A DNA stretch of 64,000 nucleotides from Rhodoferax sp. (GCF_010365055.1 NZ_JAAFHA010000004.1:101681-165680), one strand, 5' to 3'; numbered from the stretch's first letter, positions 7,534-17,439 are shown. Notes: generated by a model not told the origin, from the letters alone. Made by a program: numbers and translations.

Positions 7534-8670
7534 CTACGCCGCCCCAATCAGCGGCACCAGACTCCCAGCATCTCGCCCGCCTTTGAGCGCCGCCGTAAAC
7601 GCCAACATCCGGTCAATCGGGATGCGAGCCCGCAGGCCCAATGCGGGGTCGACGTGAACCTCATTGGCGCCGGTCTCCAGCACGCGGGCCACATCAAACA
7701 GGCTGTTCATCGCCATCCAGGGGCAATGGGCGCAGCTCTTGCAGGTGGCGCTGTTGCCGGCGGTGGGCGCTTCCAGAAACAGCTTGCCTGGATTGAGCGT
7801 GCGCAGCTTGTGCATCATGCCGCTGTCGGTGGCGACGATGAATTCCTGGGCCTCCATCTCATGCGCCGCTCTGAGGATGGCCGATGTGGAACCCACCGCG
7901 TCGGCCAGCGCCACCACATCCGCCGGTGACTCGGGGTGCACCAGCACGCGGGCAGCCGGGTGCTCCTTCATCAGTGCCTTGAGCTCAAAGGCCTTGAACT
8001 CGTCATGCACGATGCACGAGCCGCCCCACATCAGCATGTCGGCGCCGGTTTCACGCTGGATGTAGCCCCCCAGATGGCGGTCGGGCGCCCACAGGATTTT
8101 GTGGCCCTTGTCTTTGAGCGCACTCACAATCTCCAGCGCGCAGCTCGACGTGACCAGCCAGTCGGAGCGCGCCTTGACGGCGGCGCTGGTGTTGGCATAG
8201 ACCACCACCGTGCGGTCCGGATGCGCGTCGCAAAAGGCGCTGAATTCATCCACCGGGCAACCGAGGTCAAGCGAGCAGGTGGCGTCCAGGTCGGGCATCA
8301 AGACCCGCTTTTCGGGCGACAGGATTTTGGCCGTCTCACCCATGAAGCGCACGCCCGACACCACCAGCGTCTGCGCCGTGTGGTCGCGGCCAAAACGGGC
8401 CATCTCCAACGAGTCGCTGACCAAGCCGCCGGTTTCTTCGGCCAGGTCCTGCAAATCAGGATGCACGTAATAGTGCGACACCATCACGGCGTTCCTTTCC
8501 TTAAGCAGGCGGCGGATTTTGCTTTTCAGCGCGGCGCGCTCGACCGGACCGGGTTCAAGCGGCACCCGTGCCCAGGCGTGTTTGGTGGCACATACCGCGG
8601 CTCCAGCTGCGGCATCCCGCTGCGGCTGCTCGTAGTCAACTTCTTTGACCGTGTCCGTGGCGTTCGTCAT
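7534..8670 (-). CDS. nadA: Quinolinate synthase
   Basis: NadA condenses iminoaspartate with dihydroxyacetone phosphate to make quinolinate, the precursor of the NAD ring, using a [4Fe-4S] cluster. The 378-residue protein shows [31 protein letters not shown] and the cluster cysteines in the segments [18 protein letters not shown] and [10 protein letters not shown]. Length and motifs fit the long bacterial form. nadC lies directly upstream on the same strand, with only an interspersed repeat between them. nadB, which makes the iminoaspartate, is not in the window. Confidence 0.96.
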   Translation of the reverse strand: MTNATDTVKEVDYEQPQRDAAAGAAVCATKHAWARVPLEPGPVERAALKSKIRRLLKERNAVMVSHYYVHPDLQDLAEETGGLVSDSLEMARFGRDHTAQTLVVSGVRFMGETAKILSPEKRVLMPDLDATCSLDLGCPVDEFSAFCDAHPDRTVVVYANTSAAVKARSDWLVTSSCALEIVSALKDKGHKILWAPDRHLGGYIQRETGADMLMWGGSCIVHDEFKAFELKALMKEHPAARVLVHPESPADVVALADAVGSTSAILRAAHEMEAQEFIVATDSGMMHKLRTLNPGKLFLEAPTAGNSATCKSCAHCPWMAMNSLFDVARVLETGANEVHVDPALGLRARIPIDRMLAFTAALKGGRDAGSLVPLIGAA

Positions 8671-8685
8671 GGCAACTCCTGTTTA

Positions 8686-8730
8686 TCAAAATTAATAGCA
8701 CCCTACGCAGACTCAGAGAGGGCTAGAAGC
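8686..8730 (+). repeat. Interspersed ~45-bp repeat, copy 1
   Basis: AATTAATAGC followed by CTACGCAG and, after a short variable part, GGGCTAGAAGC. It lies between nadA and nadC and overlaps the last codons and stop of nadC, so the repeat supplies the nadC C-terminus (SSPL). Confidence 0.7.
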
Positions 8731-9591
8731 AAAACGCATTGAAAAATCAATGGCCTTGACGTCCTTGGTCAAGGCGCCGATGGAAATACGGTCCACCCCG
8801 GTGGATGCAATGGCGCGCACGGTCGACATAGTCACGCCACCCGAGACCTCCAGCACGGCCCGCCCGGCGTTGAGCTGCACCGCGTCCTGCAACTGCGCCA
8901 GGCTCATGTTGTCGAGCAGCACCATACCGGCGCCAGCGTCGAGCGCCTCTTTGAGTTGCGCCAGGGTCTCCACCTCAATCTCGACAAACTTGGCCTCGGG
9001 CGCCAAGACGGCAGCGCGGCGCAGCACCTTGGCGACACCGCCGGCGGCGGCAATGTGGTTCTCCTTGATCAGCAAGGCGTCATACAAACCCAGCCGATGG
9101 TTGGTGCCGCCACCGACGCGCACCGCATACTTCTGCGCCAGCCGCAAGCCCGGCAGGGTCTTGCGCGTGTCCACAATCTGCGCCCGGCTACCGGGCACAC
9201 TCTGCACCGCGGCCACATACTCTGCGGTCTTGCTCGCCACGGCGCTGAGCAACTGCAAAAAATTGAGCGCGGTACGCTCGGCCGTGAGCAGCGCACGGGC
9301 CGACCCTTCAATTTCCAGCACCACCTGGTCGGCCACGCAGGCTTGCCCCTCCTGCACGCGCCAATCAAGACGCACCGTCGGGTCAAGTTGCTGCAGCGCC
9401 GCTTGCGCCCACGCCGCGCCACACAGCACAGCCGCTTCACGCGCCAGGATGTGCGCCCGGGCGCGCCGGCTGGAGTCGATCAGACCGGCGGTCAGATCGC
9501 CCGCGCCGACATCTTCCTGCAACGCTCGGGCGACATCGGCGCGGGCCAGTTCGGCCACGGCCGGGTCAGAAAAATCAAAATAGGGGGTCAT
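8713..9591 (-). CDS. nadC: Quinolinate phosphoribosyltransferase
   Basis: NadC joins quinolinate to PRPP and decarboxylates it to nicotinate mononucleotide. The 292-residue protein shows EDVGAGDLTAGLI near the N-terminus, the active-site stretch VDTRKTLPGLR, then HRLGLYDALLIKENH and the C-terminal EVSGGVTMSTVRAIASTGVD of the barrel. Its end is formed by a copy of the interspersed repeat. It is the first gene of a nadC-nadA pair. Confidence 0.96.
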   Translation of the reverse strand: MTPYFDFSDPAVAELARADVARALQEDVGAGDLTAGLIDSSRRARAHILAREAAVLCGAAWAQAALQQLDPTVRLDWRVQEGQACVADQVVLEIEGSARALLTAERTALNFLQLLSAVASKTAEYVAAVQSVPGSRAQIVDTRKTLPGLRLAQKYAVRVGGGTNHRLGLYDALLIKENHIAAAGGVAKVLRRAAVLAPEAKFVEIEVETLAQLKEALDAGAGMVLLDNMSLAQLQDAVQLNAGRAVLEVSGGVTMSTVRAIASTGVDRISIGALTKDVKAIDFSMRFASSPL

Positions 9592-9670
9592 AGCAGAAAG
9601 CCCAGCAGCATCAATCCACGGAGATCATTCAGGGTCAAGGCGGGCTCCTTCAACATTAAAAACATATTAT

Positions 9671-9716
9671 TAAATTAATAGCTACTCACCCATATAACAC
9701 GGGGGCTAGAAGCCAA
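9671..9716 (+). repeat. Interspersed ~45-bp repeat, copy 2
   Basis: TAAATTAATAGCTACTCAC followed by GGGGGCTAGAAGCCAATA, in the gap between the DUF1854 gene and nadC. Confidence 0.75.
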
Positions 9717-9720
9717 TATC

Positions 9721-10209
9721 TTATAAAAAACGGTCCAAAATCTTCTGACTGTCCTTGGTCAGGTTGGCGCGGTCACGGATCAAAAACTGGATGCCGTGCG
9801 AGTCGGTCACCAACAAAATGGTGGGACCGACGCGGCGTATATCCTCATCGCCACGCAGCACAAAGCGCGTGTCGCCGCGGTCGGTCTGGACCTGCCAGGT
9901 GCATGGCGTGGAAAAGCTGGTGACACTGTCAATGTTTAAGATTTCCGGCATGAATTCGCGCGTTGCCAGCTCTTCGCGGATCAGGCTCTGCGCCGGCTCG
10001 GGCAGCTTCGCCAGGCGCTCAATCCACGCCACCTCATGGCCATCGGTGTGCACCAGGGCAATGCCGTCGTCGGGCGACTGGATCGGGAATGCCCGCACCG
10101 GCACCACGTTTTCAAACACCTCACCCGCGGCGGTCGTCAGAACAAGCCGTCCGAACGCATTGCGGCTCAGCTGAAAACTCAGGCTGGTCACGGTTGGGGT
10201 GTCGTTCAT
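9721..10209 (-). CDS. DUF1854 protein of cyanophycin locus
   Basis: The 162-residue protein belongs to the DUF1854 family, which in Betaproteobacteria sits beside cyanophycin synthetase and an ABC exporter-like gene. Recognisable parts are the start SLSFQLSRNAFGRLVL, IQSPDDGIALVHTDGHEVAWI in the middle and VGPTILLVTDSHGIQFLIRD near the end. It has no signal or membrane segment. Its start overlaps the ABC transporter stop by four bases, so the two are translated together. Function is unknown; the conserved pairing implies that it works with the transporter. Confidence 0.85.
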   Translation of the reverse strand: MNDTPTVTSLSFQLSRNAFGRLVLTTAAGEVFENVVPVRAFPIQSPDDGIALVHTDGHEVAWIERLAKLPEPAQSLIREELATREFMPEILNIDSVTSFSTPCTWQVQTDRGDTRFVLRGDEDIRRVGPTILLVTDSHGIQFLIRDRANLTKDSQKILDRFL

Positions 10210-12506
10210 TTGTCGTCTTTCACGTTATCGACCCTGACATTGCGTCTTCTATCATCGTCCATGTCCACATCCATGTTGCGCGCCTGCGCTTGATACAGGT
10301 TGAAATACGCCCCTTCGCGCGCCATCAGGTCGTCGTGCGTGCCCACTTCCACGATTTCGCCCCGGTCCAGCACCACCAGCCGGTTGGCGCGGTGCAGGGT
10401 CGACAGGCGGTGGGCAATGGCGATGGTGGTGCGCCCTTGCACCAGATTCTCCAGCGCCTTCTGGATTTCTTTCTCGGTCTCGGAGTCGACCGACGAGGTC
10501 GCTTCGTCCAGGATCAGGATGCGCGGGTCAATCAACAGGGCACGCGCAATCGAGATGCGCTGGCGCTCGCCGCCGGACAAGCCCTGGCCGCGTTCCCCCA
10601 CCATCGAATCGTAGCCCTGCGGCAGGCGCAATATGAATTCATGCGCGTGCGCGGCACGCGCCGCTGCAATGATCTCGGCCTGCGTGGCGTGCGGCTTGCC
10701 ATAGGCAATGTTGTCGGCAATGGTGCCGAAAAAGAGAAACGGCTCCTGCAGCACCAGTCCGATATTGCGGCGAAAGTCGGCGATGGGAAAGGAGCGGACA
10801 TCAACACCATCGACCCGGATCGAGCCTTCCGACACATCGTAAAAGCGGCAGATCAGGTTCACCAGCGTGCTCTTACCGGAGCCGCTGTGACCGACCAGGC
10901 CGATCATCTCGCCCGGCTCAATGACCAGATTGATGCCCTTGTTGACTTCGCGGTTGCCATAGCGAAAACTCACGTCGCGCAACTCGATGCGCCCTTCAAC
11001 GCGCTCCAGCTTCACGGGCTGGGTCGGCTCGGGCACGCTGGAAACGTGGTCCAGAATATCAAAAATCCGCTTGGCCGCCGACGCTGATTTTTCGGTCACC
11101 GACACGATGCGGCTCATCGAATCGAGCCGGCCATAGAAGCGGCTGATGTAGGCAATGAAAGCCATCAGCACACCGACCGTGATGTCACCCTTGGACACCA
11201 GCCAGATGCCAAACGCCCACACCACCAGCAGCCCCCACTCGGTCAGCAAGGAGACACTGGGCGAAAACAGGGACCATATCTTGTTGATGCGGTCATTCAC
11301 CGCCAGGTTGTGCTTGTTGGCTTCGCGAAAGCGCGCCGCCTCGCGGTCTTCCTGGGCAAAGGCTTTCACCACGCGCACGCCGGGAATGGTGTCAGCCAGC
11401 ACACTGGTGACTTCGGACCAGACCCGATCAATCTTCTCGAAGCCGGTTTGCAGCCGAAAACGCACCGAGCGGATCATCCAGACGATGAACGGCAGCGGCA
11501 CCAGCGTGACCAGTGCCAGCCAGGGGTTGATGGAGATCAGGATCACTGCCGTCATGATCAGCATCAGGATGTCGGAAGCAAAGTCGAGCAGGTGCAGCGA
11601 CAAAAAGACGCAAATGCGGTCGCTCTCGCTGCCGATGCGCGACATCAAATCACCGGTGCGCTTGCCGCCGAAATACTCCAGCGACATGCGCAGCAGGTGC
11701 TCATAGGTGGTGGTGCGCAGGTCGGCCCCGATGCGCTCGGACACCAGCGCCAGGATGTAGGACTTGGCCCAGGACAGCCCCCAGGCCAGCAGCGCCGAGC
11801 CGAACAGCCCGGACAGGTAGAGCGCCACCAGCATGGGGTCGATGTGCTGGCCGTTTTGAAACGGAATCAGCACCTCGTCCATCAAGGGCATGGCCAAGTA
11901 AGGCGGCACCAGGCTGGCCGCGGTGCCCAAGAGCGTCAATACAAAACCGGCGAACAGCTGACCGCGATACGGCCTGGCAAAGCGCCAGAGCCGAAACAGC
12001 GTGCGGGTCGACGGCGGCGTGTGGATGACTTTGGTGCAGATCGGGCATTGGTCCTGATCGGGCGCCAGCGGCGCCTTGCAGCTGGGGCAACGACGCCCCT
12101 CAAGCAGCGCTGGCGGCAGCCCGGTCACGGCACTCTGGGCATTGATCTGAAATTGATCCAGCAAACGGATCGCCTGCAGGTTGTGCCCCAGCGTGAAAGA
12201 CCAGGCAGCCAGGCGGCCCTGTGCGTCATTCAGGGCCAGATGGCCGACACCTGCGTGGTCATGGTGCGTGAGCAGCAGCCCAGGCCGGTACACCCAAACC
12301 TGCCAGCTGCCATCCGGCGCGCGACTCAGAATGCGCTGGTTGGTGACCAGCACCAGACCATCAACAAAAGAAAGTTTGTGGTCCAGGTCCACCTGCAGCA
12401 GGGCTGAAACGTTCTCACCAGCTTGGAGTTGCGTTTTAACCTGTGCCCGCCAATCCTCCGAGAGGTCGTTCAGCAAGGTTTCAGAGGCGGGGATTTGTTT
12501 TGTCAT
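10206..12506 (-). CDS. ABC exporter of cyanophycin locus, with zinc ribbon
   Basis: A 766-residue half-transporter with an unusual front end. Residues 1-135 have no membrane segment. A zinc ribbon follows (CPSC at 140-143, CPIC at 154-157), then an exporter-type six-helix domain and an ATPase with GHSGSGKST, the signature LSGGERQR and the Walker B stretch ILILDEATSS. It should work as a homodimer in the inner membrane. The ATG at 12506 is preferred over a GTG at 12515. It is divergent from the two cyanophycin synthetase genes and coupled to the DUF1854 gene. Transport of cyanophycin or its dipeptides is inferred from position only. Confidence 0.88.
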   Translation of the reverse strand: MTKQIPASETLLNDLSEDWRAQVKTQLQAGENVSALLQVDLDHKLSFVDGLVLVTNQRILSRAPDGSWQVWVYRPGLLLTHHDHAGVGHLALNDAQGRLAAWSFTLGHNLQAIRLLDQFQINAQSAVTGLPPALLEGRRCPSCKAPLAPDQDQCPICTKVIHTPPSTRTLFRLWRFARPYRGQLFAGFVLTLLGTAASLVPPYLAMPLMDEVLIPFQNGQHIDPMLVALYLSGLFGSALLAWGLSWAKSYILALVSERIGADLRTTTYEHLLRMSLEYFGGKRTGDLMSRIGSESDRICVFLSLHLLDFASDILMLIMTAVILISINPWLALVTLVPLPFIVWMIRSVRFRLQTGFEKIDRVWSEVTSVLADTIPGVRVVKAFAQEDREAARFREANKHNLAVNDRINKIWSLFSPSVSLLTEWGLLVVWAFGIWLVSKGDITVGVLMAFIAYISRFYGRLDSMSRIVSVTEKSASAAKRIFDILDHVSSVPEPTQPVKLERVEGRIELRDVSFRYGNREVNKGINLVIEPGEMIGLVGHSGSGKSTLVNLICRFYDVSEGSIRVDGVDVRSFPIADFRRNIGLVLQEPFLFFGTIADNIAYGKPHATQAEIIAAARAAHAHEFILRLPQGYDSMVGERGQGLSGGERQRISIARALLIDPRILILDEATSSVDSETEKEIQKALENLVQGRTTIAIAHRLSTLHRANRLVVLDRGEIVEVGTHDDLMAREGAYFNLYQAQARNMDVDMDDDRRRNVRVDNVKDDK

Positions 12507-12653
12507 TGGGGCCACAGGATTCTGCAGGTTAACGGGCGGCTTGCCGGTCCGGTTGACAGCCCCATGGCGAAGCGGTGCCAGGATTGAATTGCAATAGACT
12601 CGAGGACATCAAGGTTGATACCGACTACGGGCTTACCCAAAGTATTTAGATTC
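12507..12653. promoter_or_regulatory. Divergent promoter region, ABC exporter / cphA'
   Basis: The 147 bases between the two divergent operons must hold both promoters. I see no confident -35/-10 pair or operator in them. Confidence 0.4.
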
Positions 12654-14819
12654 ATGACGAAGAACATTCAATTGCTGCGGGTAACTCATCTGCGCGGCCC
12701 CAATATCTGGACTTACCGTCCGGTCATCGAAGCCTGGGTCGATATCGGCGTACTCGAAGACTATCCCTCCAACACCATCCCCGGATTTTATGAGCGTTTG
12801 ACCGCCATGCTGCCCGGCCTCGCAGTGCATCGCTGCGGCATCGGTGCGCCAGGCGGATTTTTGGAGCGCTTGCGCGAGGGCACCTGGGTCGCCCATATTC
12901 TGGAGCATGTGGTACTCGAGCTCCAGAATCTGGCCGGCATGCGCACCGGCTTCGGCAAGACCCGGCAGACGTCGGTGCGGGGCGTGTACAAGATGGCTTT
13001 CCGCACGCGCCAGGAACAGGTCGGCCGTGCGGCGCTCGAGGCGGGCCGCGATCTCGTCATGGCCGCCATCGACGGCCAGCCCTATGACATGGCGGCGGCC
13101 GTGGCCAGGCTGCATGAGCTGGTTGATTCGCTGTGCTTAGGGCCCAGCACCGCGCACATCGTGGAGGCGGCCACCGAGCGCGGCATTCCCCACCTGCGCC
13201 TGTCGGACGGCAATCTGGTGCAACTCGGTCATGGCGCGGGCCAGCGCCGCATCTGGACGGCAGAGACCGACCAGACCAGTGCCATCGCCGAAGAAATTGC
13301 CAGTGACAAGGATTTGACCAAGTCCCTGCTGCAGTCATGTGGCGTGCCGGTGCCGCAAGGGCAGGTGGTCAACAGCGCCGAAGAGGCGTGGGAGGCCGCG
13401 CAGGACATCGGGCTGCCGGTCGCCCTCAAACCCTATGACGGCAACCACGGGCGCGGCGTGTCGCTGGACCTGAACAACCAGAAAGACATCGAAGCGGCCT
13501 TTCTGCTGGCGCAGCGCAAAGGCGGCGGCAGCGTGATCGTCGAGCAATTTATTTCGGGCAACGAGCATCGCCTGCTCGTGGTTGGCAAGCGCGTGGTGGC
13601 GGCGGCCCGTGGCGAAACCGCCTGGGTCACGGGCGATGGACGGTCCAACATCATTGAACTGGTCGACCGCCAGATCAATACCGACCCCCGGCGCGGCACC
13701 GGCGAAGACGACCCGCTCAACGCGCTGGCGCCACAGGACGGCGCCGAGATCATTCTGGAGCTCGAACGCCAGGGCTTCACCGCGTACTCGGTGCCTGCCG
13801 CGGGTGACAAAGTCCTGATTCAGCGCAATGGCAACGTCGCCTTCGATGTCACCGACGACGTCCATCCGAGCGTGGCCGCTACCGCCACTCTGGCGGCACG
13901 GGTGGTGGGGTTGGATGTGGCGGGTGTGGACCTGGTCCTTGAAGACGTCTCCCGCCCCATGACCGAACAGCGTGGTGCCGTGATCGAGGTCAATGCCAGC
14001 CCGGGTTTGCTGGCCCACCTGAAACCTGCCAGCGGGCAGCCACGCCCGGTCGGCAAGGCCATCGTCGAACACCTGTTTGGCGTTGACAAGAACGGCCGCA
14101 TTCCCGTGGTGGGCGTGACTGGCAGTCAAAACACCACGCGCATTGCGCGCCTGATCGCCTGGCTGCTCCATATCAACGGCAACAAAGTGGCACTGGCCTG
14201 CCGGGATGGCTTTTATCTGGGTGCGCGCCAGGTTGAAGCCCATGACAGCACCCACTGGGAGGACGCGCAGCGCCTGCTCATCAACCGTGCGGTGGAGGTG
14301 GCCGTTTTCGAGAACGACAGCCGCATGATCCTGAGCGAGGGCCTGGCCTATGACAAGTGCTCGGTCGGTGTGGTGACCGATGTCAATGGCTTTGAGACTT
14401 TGACCGAGTTCTACATTGATGACCTGGACAAGCTCTCCAACGTGGTGCGCACCCAGGTCGACGTGATCCTGCCGCACGGCACGGCTGTCCTGAATGCGGC
14501 CGACGCCCGCGTGGTGGCGATGGCTGAGCTGTGTGATGGGGAAGTCATTTTTTACGGAGTCGATCCACAACTCGACGCCATCGGCCGACATCGGGCTGAT
14601 GGCAAGCGGGTGGTCTTTGTGCAGAACCGGCAGATTGTTCTGGCCCAGGGCATGGAACAGGTGGCGCTCGTGTCCATGGCCGCCATGAAACCGACCAAGA
14701 CGGAGAAACCCGACATGCTGATGGCGGCGGTGGCCGCGGCCTGGGCCGCAGGCGTCGCCCCCGAACTGATCGAAGCAGGCCTGCGCGCCTATGAATCTGA
14801 CCCAAAAAAGAAGCACTGA
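12654..14819 (+). CDS. cphA': Cyanophycin synthetase paralogue CphA'
   Basis: The 721-residue protein follows the cyanophycin synthetase plan: an N-terminal domain (THLRGPNIWTYRP), an ATP-grasp domain from about 220 to 470 (LPVALKPYDGNHGRGV, VIEVNASPGL), then a Mur-ligase-like part. Where CphA has the P-loop GTNGKTTT, this protein reads GSQNTTRIA (about 490), so the Gly-Lys-Thr that binds ATP is lost. It also ends about 140 residues earlier. The ATP-grasp half, which adds Asp to the backbone, is intact. The Mur half, which adds Arg, should be inactive. Start ATG 12654 fits the family. cphA begins four bases after its stop. Confidence 0.9.
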   Translation: MTKNIQLLRVTHLRGPNIWTYRPVIEAWVDIGVLEDYPSNTIPGFYERLTAMLPGLAVHRCGIGAPGGFLERLREGTWVAHILEHVVLELQNLAGMRTGFGKTRQTSVRGVYKMAFRTRQEQVGRAALEAGRDLVMAAIDGQPYDMAAAVARLHELVDSLCLGPSTAHIVEAATERGIPHLRLSDGNLVQLGHGAGQRRIWTAETDQTSAIAEEIASDKDLTKSLLQSCGVPVPQGQVVNSAEEAWEAAQDIGLPVALKPYDGNHGRGVSLDLNNQKDIEAAFLLAQRKGGGSVIVEQFISGNEHRLLVVGKRVVAAARGETAWVTGDGRSNIIELVDRQINTDPRRGTGEDDPLNALAPQDGAEIILELERQGFTAYSVPAAGDKVLIQRNGNVAFDVTDDVHPSVAATATLAARVVGLDVAGVDLVLEDVSRPMTEQRGAVIEVNASPGLLAHLKPASGQPRPVGKAIVEHLFGVDKNGRIPVVGVTGSQNTTRIARLIAWLLHINGNKVALACRDGFYLGARQVEAHDSTHWEDAQRLLINRAVEVAVFENDSRMILSEGLAYDKCSVGVVTDVNGFETLTEFYIDDLDKLSNVVRTQVDVILPHGTAVLNAADARVVAMAELCDGEVIFYGVDPQLDAIGRHRADGKRVVFVQNRQIVLAQGMEQVALVSMAAMKPTKTEKPDMLMAAVAAAWAAGVAPELIEAGLRAYESDPKKKH

Positions 14820-14823
14820 TTTT

Positions 14824-17400
14824 ATGGACGTCTCACGCATCCGCGCCCTGCGCGGCCCCAATCTCTGGAGCAGCCACACCGCCATCGAGGCGGTGGTGAC
14901 CTGCACGCCGGCCGAGTGCGACATCGGCAACTGCGACGGTTTTGAGAGGCGCCTGCGGGCACGCTTTCCAGATCTCAGCACCTTGCAGCCGACGGGGCAC
15001 AAGGTCGCCGTGCCGATGGCCCATGCGCTCGAAGTGGCCGCGCTGGATCTGCAGGCCCTGGCTGGCTGCCCCGTGACATTCGGCCGCACCACGGCCACCA
15101 CCGAGCCCGGCGTCTACCAGATTGTGGTGGAGTATTCAGAAGAAGCCGTGGGTCGGCTGGCCTTGGAGCTGGCGCAAGCCCTGTGCCAGGCCGCGCAGGA
15201 CGACCGCCCGTTTGACCTGCCACAAGCGCTGCAGCAACTGCGCGAGCTCGACGAAGATGTCCGCCTGGGGCCCAGCACGGGCGCCATCGTCCAGGCGGCG
15301 CTGGCCCGCAACATCCCCTACCGGCGCATGACGACCGGCAGCATGATCAGTTTTGGCTGGGGCAGCAAGCAGCGCCGCATCCAGGCCGCTGAAATGGACA
15401 GCACCGGTGCCATTGCGGAGGCAATCGCCCAGGACAAACAACTGACCAAAAAAATACTCGCCGCCGCCGGTGTGCCGGTCCCCCAGGGGCGCGAGGTCGA
15501 TACACCGGAGGATGCCTGGGCGGCCGCCTGTGACATCGGTCTGCCGGTGGTCCTCAAGCCCAAGAGCGGCAACCAGGGCAAAGGGGTGAGCGTCAACATC
15601 AGCTCGCGCGAACAGCTGCTGGCAGCCTACACAGCGGCCGCCGAGTTCGACGATGACATCCTGGTCGAGCGCTACCTGCCGGGTAACGACTTTCGCCTGC
15701 TGGTGGTGGGCAACAAGCTGGTGGCGGCCGCGCATCGCGACCCCGCCAACGTGGTGGGCGATGGTCAGCACAGCATTGAGGAACTGGTGGCAAAGGTCAA
15801 CCAGGACCCGCGCCGCGGCACCGGCCATGCCACCGCACTGACCAAGATCCGCTTTGACGATATTGCGTTGGCGTGCCTGGCCGGCCAGGGTTTAGGGGCC
15901 GAATCGGTGCCGCCCAAGGGCCAGCGCGTCCCGCTGCGCCACAACGCCAACCTCTCCACCGGCGGCTCCGCCACCGACGTCACCGACAGCGTCCACCCGG
16001 AAGTGGCCGCGCGCGCCGTCGCTGCGGCGCAGATGGTGGGCCTGGACATCTGCGGCGTGGACGTGGTCTGCAGCAGCATCCTGCACCCGCTCGAAGAACA
16101 GGGCGGTGGCGTGGTCGAGGTCAATGCCGCGCCCGGTCTGCGCATGCACCTGTCGCCGTCCTACGGCAAGGGCCGCCCCGTGGGCGAGGCCATCATCGAC
16201 TGCATGTTTGGCGCGCAGGAGAACGGTCGTATTCCCCTGGTGGCCGTCACCGGCACCAACGGCAAGACCACCACCGTGCGAGTGATCTCCCACCTGCTGA
16301 CGCAGAACGGCCTGCGCGTCGGGATGACCAACACCGACGGCGTCTACGTCGCCGGTCAGCGCATCGACACCGGTGACTGCAGCGGCCCCAAAAGTGCGCG
16401 CAACGTGTTGCAGCACCCTGACGTGGATGCGGCCGTGCTGGAGACGGCCCGCGGCGGCATGTTGCGCGAAGGGCTGGCCTTTGACCGCTGCGATGTGGCG
16501 GTCGTCACCAATGTCGGCAGCGGTGACCACTTGGGCCTGAACTACATCACCACGGTTGAAGATCTGGCCGTGCTCAAGCGCGTGATCGTGCAAAACATTG
16601 CCCCCAACGGCGTGGCGGTGCTCAATGCCGCCGACCCCGTCGTGGTGGCCATGGCTAGGTACTGCCGCGGTTCCGTGACCTTCTTTGCCATGGACCGGCA
16701 TCAGCCGGTCATGGCCACGCACCTGGCACAGGGGCGGCGCGCCATCTACGTGGACGGTGACCGCCTGGTGGCGGCCGAGGGCAAGGTTCAGCACCAGATG
16801 GCGCTGTCAGACATTCCCATCACCCATCGGGGCAGCATCGGGTTCCAGGTCGAGAACGTCATGGCGGCGGTCGCGGCGGTATGGGCGCTTGGGGTGACGT
16901 GGGACGCGATCAAACAAGGCTTGGCCAGTTTCGTCAACGACAGCGACAACGCCCTGGGCCGCTTCAATCTGTTCAGCTACCGCGGCGCGACGGTCATTGC
17001 CGACTATGGCCACAATCCGGACGCCATTGCTGCGCTCGTTCAGGCGGTCGAAAGCATGCCGGCCAAACGCCGCACGGTCGTGATCAGCGGCGCCGGCGAC
17101 CGCCGTGACGAAGACATCCGCCAGCAAACAGAAATTCTTGGTAGTGCATTTGACAACGTGGTGCTGTACCAGGACCAGTGTCAGCGCGGGCGCGCCGATG
17201 GCGAGGTGCTGGCACTGCTGCGGGCGGGCCTGGCGCAGGCGACGCGCACCCAAGACATCGCGGAGATTCAAGGGGAGTTTCGCGCCATCGATGCCGCGAT
17301 GGACACCTTGCGCGAGGGCGATCTGTGTTTGATTCTGGTGGATCAGGTCGAGCAGGCGCTGGCGCATATTGCCGCGCGCATCAACCAAGACGAGCGTTGA
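14824..17400 (+). CDS. cphA: Cyanophycin synthetase
   Basis: CphA polymerises Asp and Arg into the storage polymer cyanophycin using ATP and a primer. The 858-residue protein has all parts: an N-terminal domain (IRALRGPNLWSSHTAIE), ATP-grasp (LPVVLKPKSGNQGKGV, VVEVNAAPGL), and a complete Mur-ligase module with P-loop GTNGKTTT at about 477-484, the stretch ETARGGMLREGLAFDRCDV, and the C-terminal domain containing DYGHNPDAIAALV. Length matches well-studied CphA enzymes. It is translated directly after cphA'. The polymer acts as a nitrogen and carbon reserve granule in the cytoplasm. Cyanophycinase (cphB) is not in the window. Confidence 0.96.
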   Translation: MDVSRIRALRGPNLWSSHTAIEAVVTCTPAECDIGNCDGFERRLRARFPDLSTLQPTGHKVAVPMAHALEVAALDLQALAGCPVTFGRTTATTEPGVYQIVVEYSEEAVGRLALELAQALCQAAQDDRPFDLPQALQQLRELDEDVRLGPSTGAIVQAALARNIPYRRMTTGSMISFGWGSKQRRIQAAEMDSTGAIAEAIAQDKQLTKKILAAAGVPVPQGREVDTPEDAWAAACDIGLPVVLKPKSGNQGKGVSVNISSREQLLAAYTAAAEFDDDILVERYLPGNDFRLLVVGNKLVAAAHRDPANVVGDGQHSIEELVAKVNQDPRRGTGHATALTKIRFDDIALACLAGQGLGAESVPPKGQRVPLRHNANLSTGGSATDVTDSVHPEVAARAVAAAQMVGLDICGVDVVCSSILHPLEEQGGGVVEVNAAPGLRMHLSPSYGKGRPVGEAIIDCMFGAQENGRIPLVAVTGTNGKTTTVRVISHLLTQNGLRVGMTNTDGVYVAGQRIDTGDCSGPKSARNVLQHPDVDAAVLETARGGMLREGLAFDRCDVAVVTNVGSGDHLGLNYITTVEDLAVLKRVIVQNIAPNGVAVLNAADPVVVAMARYCRGSVTFFAMDRHQPVMATHLAQGRRAIYVDGDRLVAAEGKVQHQMALSDIPITHRGSIGFQVENVMAAVAAVWALGVTWDAIKQGLASFVNDSDNALGRFNLFSYRGATVIADYGHNPDAIAALVQAVESMPAKRRTVVISGAGDRRDEDIRQQTEILGSAFDNVVLYQDQCQRGRADGEVLALLRAGLAQATRTQDIAEIQGEFRAIDAAMDTLREGDLCLILVDQVEQALAHIAARINQDER

Positions 17401-17408
17401 CCGGAAGG

Positions 17409-17433
17409 TGGCGTCAGCGTTGAGTTGACGCCA
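17409..17433. terminator. Hairpin between convergent cphA and gpsA
   Basis: TGGCGTCA and TGACGCCA pair across nine bases in the 39-base gap between convergent genes. It lacks a T-run on either strand, so it may protect 3' ends rather than terminate alone. Confidence 0.45.
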
Positions 17434-17439
17434 GGTCCA

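Noticed and set aside
12654..14819. CphA' as a frameshifted pseudogene
   Set aside because: The frame is intact over 721 codons with good ATP-grasp motifs, and the loss of the P-loop is a clean replacement, not a break.
13335..15101. Long 588-codon minus-strand frame over the cyanophycin genes
   Set aside because: It is the shadow of cphA' and cphA, whose plus-strand frames have clear family motifs; long antisense frames are normal in GC-rich genes.
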